From Mucilaginibacter paludis DSM 18603 (GTDB lineage Bacteria > Bacteroidota > Bacteroidia > Sphingobacteriales > Sphingobacteriaceae): a DNA stretch of 64,000 nt. The first letter of the stretch is position 1, and each line of letters opens with the position of its first letter. A model generated the notes under the pieces. The model saw only the letters and a program-made list of their open reading frames with translations. It was not told the DNA's origin and searched no databases. Positions 18,508-27,304 of this stretch are shown here, piece by piece. The stretch covers positions 5,970,432-6,034,431 of the forward strand of contig NZ_CM001403.1 in the NCBI RefSeq assembly GCF_000166195.2. Direction: 5' to 3'. A program made the position numbers and the translations under genes.

Positions 18508-19746
18508 ATGAGTTCGGAACTATTTGAACCAACGGTGTTAGATGGCCTGGCCCGTAAAACAGAGGCTATACAACGCAAACGAAAAGTGGGAGGCAAGGAA
18601 CTATTGGATATGGCGTTATTTGATGGAGATCAATCGTTTAACGGCATGAGTATGCAGTTAATGCGGAGGGATGGGCTTGATATTTCGAAGCAGGCATTGC
18701 ATCAAAGACATCACAGCAATATGACAAAGTTTGTACAAGCCGTTTTTGAGCAATTAATAGCAGTTGAGTTACCGCAAGAGCAAACACAGGGCTTGGAGAT
18801 CCGTATCAAAGATTCTACCCGTTTCGCGTTGCCGGAAGTTATTGCAGAGACATTCCCCGGAACAAAAGGAAGTGGGATGAAAGCGGGAGCATCTGTACAA
18901 TTTGAATTTGAAATCAAAAGTGGTAAAAGCGATATCAAAGTAACTCCGGCCAACGCAAATGACCAGGGTGAGAGTCATCTGGACAAGGCATCAATTCAGC
19001 CGGGGGTATTATATATGAGAGATCTGGGTTACACTCACTTGAGTTATATGAACAATATTAACAAAGTCAAAGCTTTCTTTATTAATAAATTATGTCCGAA
19101 AACAACGATTTATCTATTAAAGGACGACCAATACCAAAAGTTAGAGTTGTCGAAACTACAAGGCATAACCGGCGTATTTGATCAACAGGTATATATCGGA
19201 GCTGATAAGATGCCGGTAAGGATAATAATAGAACCGGTAAGTGAAGAGCTCAAGGCAAGGCGGATAGCCAATACTGAAAAGTACAATAAAAAGAAAGGCA
19301 GTACCACCAGTAAGGGATTCAAAGAGCGGGCAGGGTTTAACTTTATTGTTACCAACCTGGTGAGCGAAAAATATAGCGCTGAATTGATCCAAAAGTTATA
19401 TCACCTGCGATGGCAGATAGAATTGGTTTTTAAAGCATGGAAGTCGTTTTTAAAGATACACACGTTCCCCAAAGGAAGTTCGGATCGTATAACCAGTATA
19501 TTATACAGTAAGTTGATCTGGGCAGTTTTGAGTTGGAAAATATGCATGGCTATCGGTAAGATAGGTCAAATTAGTGTTTTAAAGGTGCATCGACTAATCG
19601 CTTCTACGAAAGAAGAATTGCGAGCGCAGCTTTTAGGGATATGCTCAAAGTGGTTAGCTCTGTTGGAGAAATTAAACTTAAAGCACCTTTCAAAAGAGCA
19701 CAGAAAACATAGGTTAAAAATAGAAGAAATTGTAATAAGTATTTGA
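18508..19746 (+). CDS. IS4-family DDE transposase, copy 1
   Basis: The transposase is 412 residues from the ATG at 18508; a TTG at 18487 would add seven. The DDE catalytic triad is seen as D in IRIKDSTRF, D in YMRDLGY and E in the YREK motif YHLRWQIELVFKAWK, whose Y-x2-R-x3-E-x6-K pattern is diagnostic for IS4. The encoded protein is identical to that of copy 2 although the DNA differs at several third positions. It should be functional, since no frameshift or stop is seen. Confidence 0.95.
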   Translation: MSSELFEPTVLDGLARKTEAIQRKRKVGGKELLDMALFDGDQSFNGMSMQLMRRDGLDISKQALHQRHHSNMTKFVQAVFEQLIAVELPQEQTQGLEIRIKDSTRFALPEVIAETFPGTKGSGMKAGASVQFEFEIKSGKSDIKVTPANANDQGESHLDKASIQPGVLYMRDLGYTHLSYMNNINKVKAFFINKLCPKTTIYLLKDDQYQKLELSKLQGITGVFDQQVYIGADKMPVRIIIEPVSEELKARRIANTEKYNKKKGSTTSKGFKERAGFNFIVTNLVSEKYSAELIQKLYHLRWQIELVFKAWKSFLKIHTFPKGSSDRITSILYSKLIWAVLSWKICMAIGKIGQISVLKVHRLIASTKEELRAQLLGICSKWLALLEKLNLKHLSKEHRKHRLKIEEIVISI

Positions 19747-19794
19747 TTATTAGATATTTAAATACTATATTTAGATAGTTAAACAAAAATAAGA

Positions 19795-19824
19795 AAGGCG
19801 GGGTCATCTAAACCTCCCCGCCTT
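19795..19824 (-). terminator. Hairpin near the right end of the IS, oriented as a minus-strand terminator
   Basis: AAGGCGGGG (19795-19803) pairs with CCCCGCCTT (19816-19824). On the minus strand it is followed by TTTCTTATTTTT. So it would stop transcription entering the IS from the right rather than end the transposase mRNA. A second perfect hairpin (GGTTTGCCC/GGGCAAACC, 19858-19879) lies just outside it. Both are conserved in copy 2. Confidence 0.5.
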
Positions 19825-19982
19825 AAAAAACGAAAAATATGAGAGTAAAAATACATAGGTTTGCCCATGCGGGCAAACCGCGCCTAAAAATTAAATAACT
19901 GAAAATCAACAATATATGAGTACAGCTACTTAAATTGACGGCTATGCTCTCGAGAGGGGAGCCTGAAAAAAAGCCACAGCCC

Positions 19983-20032
19983 GTGCGATTCCCCTCTTGA
20001 GAGGGGCGGAGGGGTGTGTACTATGCGAGCGA
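19983..20032. repeat. Dispersed GC-rich repeat, CCCCTCTTGAGAGGGG copy
   Basis: This is a near-identical copy of the repeat at 18290-18338, differing by C to T in the palindrome centre. Before the IS inserted, the two copies flanked a short spacer only about 170 bases long. The remaining bases to mqo (20033-20102) hold no gene. Confidence 0.7.
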
Positions 20033-20102
20033 TGTAAAGATGATAAGCAACTCTATTTGGCAGAGTTGCTTATAAAGTTGAACCGTAATTAGTTGATCAA
20101 AA

Positions 20103-21614
20103 TCAAGCTGTTTCCAGTGTAACCAGGTTTAAAACCTCGCTTGTACGGGCCCTGGTTTCTTCTAACAACTGGCTATTTTCAGCTAAGGATTGCCCGTAAG
20201 AAGGGATCATTTCCTTCAGTTTGGTTTGCCACTCGTGGGTATACAGTTGGCTGGCGAAGCAGCGTTTCAATAAATCGATCATGATAGAAACCGATGTTGA
20301 CGCGCCCGGAGAGGCACCTAACAGGGCGGCAATGCTACCGTCGCCTGCGGTTACAACTTCTGTACCAAACTCTAAAATACCGCCATGTACAGGGTCTTTT
20401 TTTATGACCTGCACACGCTGGCCGGCAACTTCCAGTTCCCAATCTTCCATTTTAGCGGTTGGGCAGTATTCCTTCAGCGCCTCTAAGCGGTCTTCGGGCG
20501 ATTGACGCACCTGATCAATCAGGTATTTGGTAAGCGGAATATTATCTAAACCTGCCTTCATCATCGGCAAAATATTATTGGCCTTGATGGAAAGCGGCAG
20601 ATCTAAAAATGAACCGTGCTTTAAAAACTTGGTTGAGAACCCGGCATAAGGGCCAAACAACAAAGCTTTTTTACCATTAATCATCCGGGTATCCAAATGC
20701 GGTACCGACATAGGCGGCGCGCCCACCGAGGCCTTGCCATAAACCTTGGCCTGGTGCTGTTCAATTACCTCGGGGTTAACACATTTGAGCCATTGGCCAC
20801 TCACCGGGAAACCGCCAAAGCCTTTCCCCTCTGGTATGTCTGATTTTTCGAGTAATGATAATGAGCCACCACCAGCGCCGATAAATATAAATTTGGTAGT
20901 TACTTTGCGTTTCGCCTTGGTATTAATGTCTCTTACCGTCAGAATCCAGTTATGGTTTTCGTCTTGTTTCAAATCGCACACCTCATGGTTCATGTGCATG
21001 GTTACGCCTGGCTGCGCCGTTAAATAGGTAAACAGGCTGCGCGTAAGCGAGCCAAAGTTTACATCGGTGCCAATTTCCATCCGGGTGGCAGCTACCTTTT
21101 CTTCGGGGTTACGTCCTTCCATAATTAACGGAACCCACTGCTTAATCAACTGATGGTCTTCGGTATATTGCATGCCTTTAAACAGGTGGAACTGCTCTAA
21201 GGCTTTATGGCGTTTGTTTAAATAGTCAACATTATCATCGCCCCAAACAAAACTCATGTGTGGTATGCTGCGGATAAATTTCTCTGGCGACTCTACCAGT
21301 TTTTGTTCTACCAGGTAGGCCCAAAACTCTTTTGATACCTCGAAAGATTCGGCAATGTTAACAGCCTTGCTGGTTTCGATGGAGCCATCAATTTTTTGCG
21401 GCGTGTAGTTTAATTCGCAGAGTGCCGAGTGTCCAGTTCCGGCGTTATTCCATGCATCCGAACTCTCACCGGCCACAATATCAAGCCTTTCAAAAATTTC
21501 TATAGTCAGATCTGGTTGTAGTTGCTTTAACATGGCACCTAATGTAGCGCTCATAATGCCGGCACCTATCAAAACTACATCAGGGTTTTCTACAGATTTA
21601 TTTTTTTTAGTCAT
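20103..21614 (-). CDS. mqo: Malate:quinone oxidoreductase
   Basis: This 503-residue FAD-dependent peripheral membrane enzyme oxidises malate to oxaloacetate and passes electrons to quinone. The FAD-binding motif VVLIGAGIMSATLGAML lies at about residues 14-30, with WNNAGTGHSALCELNYTP and GSIETSKAVNI just after, all characteristic of Mqo. The C-terminal GDGSIAALLGASPGASTSV is the conserved FAD-contact region. The length matches the family. It is a single-gene unit with a -7 element at 21632. Confidence 0.96.
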   Translation of the reverse strand: MTKKNKSVENPDVVLIGAGIMSATLGAMLKQLQPDLTIEIFERLDIVAGESSDAWNNAGTGHSALCELNYTPQKIDGSIETSKAVNIAESFEVSKEFWAYLVEQKLVESPEKFIRSIPHMSFVWGDDNVDYLNKRHKALEQFHLFKGMQYTEDHQLIKQWVPLIMEGRNPEEKVAATRMEIGTDVNFGSLTRSLFTYLTAQPGVTMHMNHEVCDLKQDENHNWILTVRDINTKAKRKVTTKFIFIGAGGGSLSLLEKSDIPEGKGFGGFPVSGQWLKCVNPEVIEQHQAKVYGKASVGAPPMSVPHLDTRMINGKKALLFGPYAGFSTKFLKHGSFLDLPLSIKANNILPMMKAGLDNIPLTKYLIDQVRQSPEDRLEALKEYCPTAKMEDWELEVAGQRVQVIKKDPVHGGILEFGTEVVTAGDGSIAALLGASPGASTSVSIMIDLLKRCFASQLYTHEWQTKLKEMIPSYGQSLAENSQLLEETRARTSEVLNLVTLETA

Positions 21615-21631
21615 GTTGGTTGTTAAGAATG

Positions 21632-21639
21632 CAAAGTTA
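21632..21639 (-). promoter_or_regulatory. Putative mqo promoter -7 element
   Basis: On the minus strand TAACTTTG fits TAnnTTTG and lies 18 bases before the mqo ATG, so transcription would start about 10 bases before the gene. The -33 element is weak (an AT-rich stretch without a clean TTTG). Positions 21640-21879 upstream contain no recognisable gene. Confidence 0.45.
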
Positions 21640-21879
21640 AATCGATTTTCTAAAATTATTCTAAAAAAAATTAACTTATTGGTATGATTATGACAATCTT
21701 ATTAAAAAAGACCGAGTATCCGGTAGGGGAAGTATGGTTTTGACTGGTCGGCTTCTGCTTGGTGAGTATGCAAAGCTCTCTCCCCAATATTTCTATCTGG
21801 CCTTTCAAAGTGCCAAAATATGGAGAGGTAGTTTATAATGAGTTTTTTTAAGTTATTGATTATCAGTATAGATATTCAG

Positions 21880-21954
21880 CCCCACCCAAACCCTCCCCGG
21901 TAGGGAGTGCTTTAAAAAAAAGTCTCCCCAACCGGGGGAGATTAGAGGGGGCTT
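21880..21954. repeat. Dispersed CCTCCCCGGTAGGGAG repeat
   Basis: Two nested inverted segments are seen: CTCCCCGGTAGGGAG-like on the left and TCTCCCC...GGGGGAGA on the right, ending GAGGGGGCTT. It has the same layout as the copies at 34401-34481/36149-36187 and 48191-48235. It lies directly after the stop of the small minus-strand gene that ends at 21956 and may serve as its terminator. Confidence 0.7.
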
Positions 21955-21955
21955 A

Positions 21956-22285
21956 TTAATCCAGGCTATCGATAATATCCTGGATAATGGCCTTGGCGTA
22001 AACCGGATCGGGTCTTTCCGCATCAAATGGCGCTATAATAATCTCGGTCCAGATACCCGCGGGCGATAGCGGCAGCAGGCTTTCCTCTAAAATAAACCAG
22101 CCCTCTTTGCCATCCCAGGTTAAACGCAGGGCATCCTCGTTGTTCGACCAGATGATGTAACAGCTGCCATAAACCAAATCATCGCTTTGCTGATGCACAA
22201 CCTCGTAGCCTTCGGAGTTAAAACGATCTGTTAACCGCCCGGCCAATTGTTGCCAGGTTTGTTTTACGATATCTGGTGACTCCAT
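21956..22285 (-). CDS. Hypothetical small acidic protein
   Basis: This 109-residue cytoplasmic protein starts at the ATG at 22285 (MESPDIVKQTWQQL). The longer in-frame ATG at 22363 adds a charged segment overlapping the gap to the next gene and is less likely. It has no signal peptide and is rich in D/E/W (SNNEDALRLTWDGKEGWFILEE). I recognise no family. It follows the lipoprotein gene at 22384 on the same strand, about 100 bases downstream. Confidence 0.65.
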   Translation of the reverse strand: MESPDIVKQTWQQLAGRLTDRFNSEGYEVVHQQSDDLVYGSCYIIWSNNEDALRLTWDGKEGWFILEESLLPLSPAGIWTEIIIAPFDAERPDPVYAKAIIQDIIDSLD

Positions 22286-22383
22286 ATTTTTTTTGCAAAT
22301 AAAAATGTTATCCCTGTTGATCGGCGGTTCGTTAAAAACACGCTCATCCAACGGGGATAACACAGGTAAACCCTCTTTTTTTG

Positions 22384-23043
22384 TTATTGCCCCGGCGCGG
22401 CGTTAATCAGGCCATCCTTCACCATCCTGTCGTAAATAGCATCAATATAACCCTTTAAAAAGCTTTTGATATTACTTGGATCATAAGTTTTAGATTGGGC
22501 CGTCCAGATCAATTCTTCCGTTTTGGCATTATAAAGGTTGGTTTCTATATAATAAACCTTGGTTTGGTCGTAATAACCCGGGTTGTAAACCTGTGGGTAC
22601 CAGTTGTTATAGTAGCTCCAAAACCTGTTGTAATACCCCCAGCGCATGCCCGGGTTCCAATAGCCGCTGCCCGGCACATAGTGGGTTTCGGTTTCGCGGC
22701 GCAGCAGGTTAACTGTTAGTATACCATCGGCATTGGTTTCTTGTATTTTGCCTAACACCAAATCGCGCTGCTGACCGCTCCGGGTGCTAAATGTAGGCGG
22801 AAAAACATCCCCGCTTTTGGTAACCTTTAAGCCTTTTTGCTCTAACAGGCTTTGCAAACCGACCTCAATGGATTGTTTGGTGCTTACCTCGCGCGTTAAA
22901 GCGGCGATGAAAATATGGTGAAAACCATTGGCAGTGGCCGCCGGCTTGCGCCACGAACTGCTAACCATGGTTGTTGTGCTGCATGCGGCCAACATGGTCG
23001 CAATGACAAGGCAGATGGCTGATTTTTGGAATATAGCTTTCAT
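22384..23043 (-). CDS. Hypothetical lipoprotein, aromatic-rich
   Basis: This 219-residue predicted lipoprotein has a signal sequence with its lipobox ending at C21 (MLAAC). A Tyr/Trp/Asn-rich segment near residues 125-160 (RWGYYNRFWSYYNNWYPQVYNP) is followed by a conserved-looking beta segment (YIETNLYNAKTEELIWTAQSKTYDP). The architecture resembles DUF4136-type lipoproteins, which have similar stress-lipoprotein layouts, but I cannot confirm the family. It is probably at the outer or inner membrane facing the periplasm. Confidence 0.75.
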   Translation of the reverse strand: MKAIFQKSAICLVIATMLAACSTTTMVSSSWRKPAATANGFHHIFIAALTREVSTKQSIEVGLQSLLEQKGLKVTKSGDVFPPTFSTRSGQQRDLVLGKIQETNADGILTVNLLRRETETHYVPGSGYWNPGMRWGYYNRFWSYYNNWYPQVYNPGYYDQTKVYYIETNLYNAKTEELIWTAQSKTYDPSNIKSFLKGYIDAIYDRMVKDGLINAAPGQ

Positions 23044-23492
23044 GGTATTCTTTGTTTATAAATTTAAAACAAGAACAGTTGAAGTAAGTGTATTGTTTTT
23101 TAATTATAGGGGGGAGGCTGTTGCAGGTGGCATGTTACTGAAGAGCAGCAGATGGGGCTCGGTATGTAGACCTCAAAGCCTAAATAATAATTTTGCGGCA
23201 ATCCTGAAAAACTAAATATTCAGTGCCATTACTTCTGTTTGAATGAACGATCCTCAAGCAATAAAACTATTTTTTGGCGTAGCGAAAGCTTGTATGTTTT
23301 AAACAACAGCTGATATTGGGGAAACATAAGGTATGCCTTGCGCTTTTGCGATGTGGTATCTCGTTTGGCAGATTTCGCCTATTTAAAATAAGAACAGCAT
23401 ATTATCTCTATAATCATTAAGATGATCATTAGCGATATCTATATACTTGGTGAGAAACAATCTTTTCTTTCGTTCCGATTCTCGTTTGATTT
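23044..23492. other. Intergenic region without recognised gene
   Basis: About 450 bases lie between the divergent lipoprotein gene and the toxin-antitoxin-like pair. I found no convincing frame, RNA gene or repeat of the families seen elsewhere in the window. The right end carries the promoter elements listed separately. Confidence 0.4.
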
Positions 23493-23521
23493 TTTGTAAT
23501 GGTGTAATTTTTGTATTTTTG
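23493..23521 (+). promoter_or_regulatory. Bacteroidota-type promoter for the antitoxin-like gene
   Basis: TTTG (23493-23496) and TATTTTTG (23514-23521, fitting TAnnTTTG) are separated by 17 bases, the low end of the usual range. The predicted start is about 23528, only a few bases before the ATG at 23534, giving a near-leaderless mRNA. Confidence 0.5.
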
Positions 23522-23533
23522 ATTTAAACCACA

Positions 23534-23860
23534 ATGAAAAGAATAAGGAGCTATCGACCACTGCCCGCGGGTTTCACCGTAAAACGGCAAAGCAATCCTG
23601 CGGTGTTTCTAAGCAATTCATCTCTTGATTGGTACAAACTGACTGAAAATACCCGGCATGTATTGAATGGCTTGATGACCAGCAGCGCCAAAAAGCAAAT
23701 GGAGGAAGCCTTAAAGGAACATCCAGATCTTGACCGTTTAAATGGTTACAAAACCATTAGTGGCATTGTTGGAGAGATCAGTCGAGACCCCAAAAATTTC
23801 GAGTCTATCGAGACGATGAAGCAAATTATAGAAGAATATGCTCCCCTGGAGATAGTTTAA
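23534..23860 (+). CDS. Small protein upstream of a zeta-type toxin; candidate antitoxin
   Basis: This 108-residue protein has no signal peptide, an arginine-rich N-terminus (MKRIRSYRPLPAGF) and a helical middle (SSAKKQMEEALKEHPDL). It shows no homology I recognise to epsilon or PezA antitoxins. The zeta-type kinase frame begins one base after its stop, so the two are translationally coupled, as in toxin-antitoxin operons. The antitoxin role is inferred from that position only. The frame is intact. Confidence 0.65.
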   Translation: MKRIRSYRPLPAGFTVKRQSNPAVFLSNSSLDWYKLTENTRHVLNGLMTSSAKKQMEEALKEHPDLDRLNGYKTISGIVGEISRDPKNFESIETMKQIIEEYAPLEIV

Positions 23861-23861
23861 T

Positions 23862-24746
23862 ATGCCGGATTTAAGTGATCTGGAAAAGCTCTATTCTCTT
23901 GATGATAAGCAACGCAAAATTATCGGTGAAATCATTGTTGCCGATTTTACTCGCGGAGTTAAGCCTGTTGTAGACCCTGTGGTCATCATTTTAGGTGGGC
24001 AGCCTGGCGCTGGTAAATCTGAGCTGATTACACAGGCATAGACCATAATCGGAAAAAATGCAGTAACATGCAACGCCGATGACTTTCGCGATTATCATCC
24101 TGAGTCGGACGAGATTAAAAAACTGTACGAAAATTATTATCCTGAAATTACCGTTAGATATTCGCAGCCTTGGAATAACCAATTGAAGGCGTATTGCGAA
24201 GAGCATCGCCTGAATTATATTCTGGAAACAACCTTTTCTTCTGGTGATTGGATGAATAATACGATTAGTGATTTGAAAAGTAAAGGCTTTGCAGTTTACG
24301 TGATGGTATTAGCTGTCAATAAAAGACTGAGTTTTTTAGGAACAAGGCTTCAGTACGAAGGCATGAAAGCGATTGATGGCTATGGCCGTTTGGTGGACGA
24401 GGATATTCATGATCAAAAATACGAATTGGTTTTAGCTACATTGGAAGCTGTTTGTCGGAAAGGGCTATATGACAAACTATTCATTTTTGGAAGAGCAGGT
24501 CGTCAAAAGGTCAAGGGTATGCATAATGGTCTGATCAAGATAAGCGAAAATGGCAAAACCCCTGTTGCAGATTATATTGCTGAAAGAGAAAAAGAATGGT
24601 CAGACAATGATCTTCGTTTTTTTAATGACGATGTCCTACATCTTATCCGCTTAATGGTTGACCGTAAACCGCCCTATAGCGATATCAAATACATTTTAGA
24701 TACTTTCCAAGTTGGATTGGGTGATAAAAAGTTAACCGGTCGCTGA
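23862..24746 (+). pseudogene. Zeta-toxin-like kinase with an in-frame amber stop
   Basis: Reading from the ATG at 23862, the frame gives MPDLSDLEKLY and a perfect Walker A (GGQPGAGKS, residues 45-53). It meets TAG at codon 60 (24039-24041) and then continues open in the same frame to TGA at 24744-24746, for 294 codons in all. The part after the stop keeps zeta/PezT-type segments (NADDFRDYHPE, ETTFSSGDWMN, GYGRLVDEDIHDQ). One base change would restore the full kinase. The protein made from the ATG would be only 59 residues. An internal start at 24183 would lack Walker A. Confidence 0.85.
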
Positions 24747-24810
24747 TAATTCATTTTCGCGCTAAATGATGGATAGCTAATTAATCGAACTCATTATCTC
24801 CAAACTCCAC

Positions 24811-26757
24811 TCAGCTTTTTTTAAACACTATAGGCTCGTTCAGCATGCTGTACATCTTTTTATAAAACTCCCGAATAGCGGGATACTGGCCCACACTAAA
24901 GGTAGACCGCGTATAGGTGATGTTGTAATGCACCTGCAAGGAGCCGTTAAGCAGGCCAGCTACACGTTTAAATACGATGCTTTTATCGGGCATGTTTAAA
25001 ACCATGCTTTTAGGCAAAGCATCAATATTGTAGCCTGGCGGTATTTTATAGGTACCATTAATGATGTAAGCATTACAATAGCCAAAATCAATATCCGAAT
25101 TGCGCTTCTCGCCTAAAAAGGGATTGCTGTGCAGGGGCGAAAACAGGTTGGGGTTAAAGTAGATATACTGATCATCGGCAGCGGTTAGCTCCTGTACAAA
25201 ATTGAAGTTTTGGGTTAGCGGCAGACTGTCAACCTCCATGTTCTCAAAAACCGGTTCGGTTATTTTTAAGCCGTTATTGTTATCTATCAAATGGTTGATA
25301 TACTTTTCGGCCCCTAACTTTTTTTGTAAAGCCTGGGTAAAGGCTTTGTTATAGCTATAGTTGGCAATCAGGGTGCTGCCGGATACCTTATGATCGGCGG
25401 TTATCGCGGCATCGATGATCACAACTTCTTTAGCGGGTATTTCGTTGGTTAAAAATTTGGCCCTGGCCATACCGTCCCGTTTTTCCGGATTGATCACAAT
25501 GCCGTAGGTGTTTAAAAATTCCGCAGGCACCTCGTTATAAAGGTTGTATTGGCCGGCTGCGTCGAGCACATAATATTTGCTGGTATCGGCAGTGGGGATG
25601 TAATCAACAGTTACGTTGGCTTGGTCGTACTGCCCGTATTTCGGGTTAATCACGCCATTATTGCGTGTGCTCACCAGCATGGGGTATACCTTTACGCCCG
25701 ATTTTTTGAGCAAATTATAAAGTATGATATTGATCTCGGCCGAGTTGCCTGTTTTTTTGCTCCAGGCTGCTTTTACGCCTTTATCCGTAGCCCAATCGTT
25801 AACCTTGTTCCAGGTAACGCTTTTTTTAACTTCGGCAAACAGATAGGCTATTTTTTCGTCGTCGGTGGCCAGGCTTTTGGCTTTTTTAATCAGCACATCC
25901 TGGTCGCTCAGGCTTTCGTGCAGTTGGTCGGCAAAGTAAACTTTAGTCATCATCTCGCGTACAATTCTTTCCCAGGTATCGTTAAAGCGAACAAAATCCA
26001 TCCCGCTTCTGAGCGATTTCAGCTGAAAATAAATGCCCTGTTTGTTTTTTACGCCCGGTGTAACAAATGGCTCTTTGGCGTACGAAGGCAGATTGGCTTT
26101 GGCCCACCAGCATTGCCTGTCGCCTTTGCCTAAAAAATTGCCTGTTACTACGCTGGTATCTTTAACAAAGGGCTGGTAGCCCGTAGTAATAATATTGTAA
26201 AGCGTGCTGTACGATATTTTGGCAGCTAACTCGCTGTAGCGAACGGGTATATCCTCCTGGAAAGCCCAGCCCACAAAATCATCGGCTGAACTGGTTACCA
26301 AGCGGTACTTGTACTCCAAAACACTGCCTGGCTTAACCTGCGGGAATGCAAAAACAACGGCCCTGCGGTTTTTATCAATTTGTTCGGTATAAATTTGGCT
26401 GGGCTCCACTTTGGTAGCCACTATCTTGCCATCTTCCAGGTTGATGGTTTCGGCCTCCAGGTTGCTGATCTGTTCCAGGCCATCGCAGCTATAATAGGTA
26501 ATCCGCACGTTGGCTGCATCTTTGCCGGCCTCAGTAAATATTTTTATCCGCTTAAAGTAATTGATAGCAACCGATTCGAGGCTGGTAACCGCGTCGCCTT
26601 TATCTAAAAGTACCATAGCGCTGGCCCCTTTTTCAAAATCACAATCTTTTAAAAGCAGGTCGTCCATGCTTACCTGGTCGTAAACGCCGGTAGTTTGGGC
26701 ATGGCTTTTATAGTTGATAAACAGAGCGAGGCATAGTACGGCAAACAGGTTTTTCAC
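24811..26757 (-). CDS. DUF3857 domain protein with degenerate transglutaminase-like domain
   Basis: This 648-residue secreted or periplasmic protein has a signal peptide at residues 1-21 (MKNLFAVLCLALFINYKSHA, then Q). A DUF3857 beta-domain spans about residues 55-210 (QVKPGSVLEYKYRL), and a transglutaminase-like segment lies near 330-400. Where active transglutaminases have Cys in GNC, this has Ser (KKTGNSAEINIILYNLLKK), so cysteine catalysis is unlikely; Bacteroidota DUF3857 proteins often show this. A C-terminal beta domain follows. The function is unknown, possibly cell-envelope polysaccharide or peptide handling. It is the only gene of its strand block. Confidence 0.85.
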   Translation of the reverse strand: MKNLFAVLCLALFINYKSHAQTTGVYDQVSMDDLLLKDCDFEKGASAMVLLDKGDAVTSLESVAINYFKRIKIFTEAGKDAANVRITYYSCDGLEQISNLEAETINLEDGKIVATKVEPSQIYTEQIDKNRRAVVFAFPQVKPGSVLEYKYRLVTSSADDFVGWAFQEDIPVRYSELAAKISYSTLYNIITTGYQPFVKDTSVVTGNFLGKGDRQCWWAKANLPSYAKEPFVTPGVKNKQGIYFQLKSLRSGMDFVRFNDTWERIVREMMTKVYFADQLHESLSDQDVLIKKAKSLATDDEKIAYLFAEVKKSVTWNKVNDWATDKGVKAAWSKKTGNSAEINIILYNLLKKSGVKVYPMLVSTRNNGVINPKYGQYDQANVTVDYIPTADTSKYYVLDAAGQYNLYNEVPAEFLNTYGIVINPEKRDGMARAKFLTNEIPAKEVVIIDAAITADHKVSGSTLIANYSYNKAFTQALQKKLGAEKYINHLIDNNNGLKITEPVFENMEVDSLPLTQNFNFVQELTAADDQYIYFNPNLFSPLHSNPFLGEKRNSDIDFGYCNAYIINGTYKIPPGYNIDALPKSMVLNMPDKSIVFKRVAGLLNGSLQVHYNITYTRSTFSVGQYPAIREFYKKMYSMLNEPIVFKKS

Positions 26758-27083
26758 TTATAGATATTTGGCGGTGAAAATAATAATTAGCGGGGATATT
26801 TGATGGAATAATTATAGCAGAACATGATATACTTTACTACAAGATAAGCTTACCTTAGTTTGATCATTTTTAAGGTGGTACATATCTTTACATAGAACAC
26901 AAGTGTTATTGACATTAAAATTAAAATATTTTAAGGCCAATGGCTTTTGTGGCATTAAAAATCTATTTTAAAAATATGTTTCGCCTTAAAATCTGCTAAT
27001 TTTAATGTGCAATACCAAAATGACCTTAAGTCTTGGTAAACTTTAGAAACCTATAAAAGTTTCACTAAGAGATCATGACCTCA
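26758..27083. other. AT-rich intergenic region
   Basis: About 325 bases upstream of the DUF3857 gene hold no convincing frame. The left part should contain that gene's promoter on the minus strand, but I could not pick a clear element. The right end leads into a decayed duplicate of mocA. Confidence 0.4.
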
Positions 27084-27292
27084 TTATCCAACCAAACCCT
27101 CGTAATCGCCCATGGTATCAATATCAACTCCACCGTTGGTAAAATCAATAAGCGCGGATCATCAGCGTATAGCGGGCTAACAATTTTTTTGCGCTCTCGT
27201 GGCCTTGTAGGCTGAGCAGTTCGGCAAAGTATTTCCGGCTGAACAGTACAGGCACGCGCACGCTATGGTGCCTTTGTAGGTGCACGCTATAA
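27084..27292 (-). pseudogene. Decayed duplicate of the 3' end of the mocA-like gene
   Basis: About 205 bases align with 28132-28340, the last third of the nucleotidyltransferase gene on the minus strand, offset by 1048 bases. The match starts at the stop codon (TATCCAACCAAACCCTCGTA is shared exactly) and fades after GTAGGTGCA. Several substitutions and at least two one-base indels (near 27152-27166) break the frame. The intact copy lies just beyond the RHH-PIN pair. Confidence 0.85.
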
Positions 27293-27304
27293 TTCATTTA
27301 ATAA

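Larger units (their letters stand above)
18421..19946 (+). mobile_element. IS4-family insertion sequence, copy 1 (1526 bp)
   Basis: The terminal inverted repeats start CATAGCCGTCAACTTTAG on the left and CATAGCCGTCAATTTAAG (reverse complement of the right end), so 16 of 18 bases match. The target duplication CTCTCGAGAG lies at 18411-18420 and 19947-19956; it is 10 bp and itself palindromic. The element holds one transposase gene. A second copy of identical length is at 50266-51791. Boundaries were set by comparing the two copies, which lose similarity exactly at these ends. Insertion was into a dispersed repeat, with no gene lost. Confidence 0.95.

Noticed and set aside
18230..18511. 93-codon plus-strand frame across the repeat into the IS
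   Set aside because: It spans a dispersed repeat, a target site and the IS left end, which arose by insertion, so it cannot be an ancestral gene.
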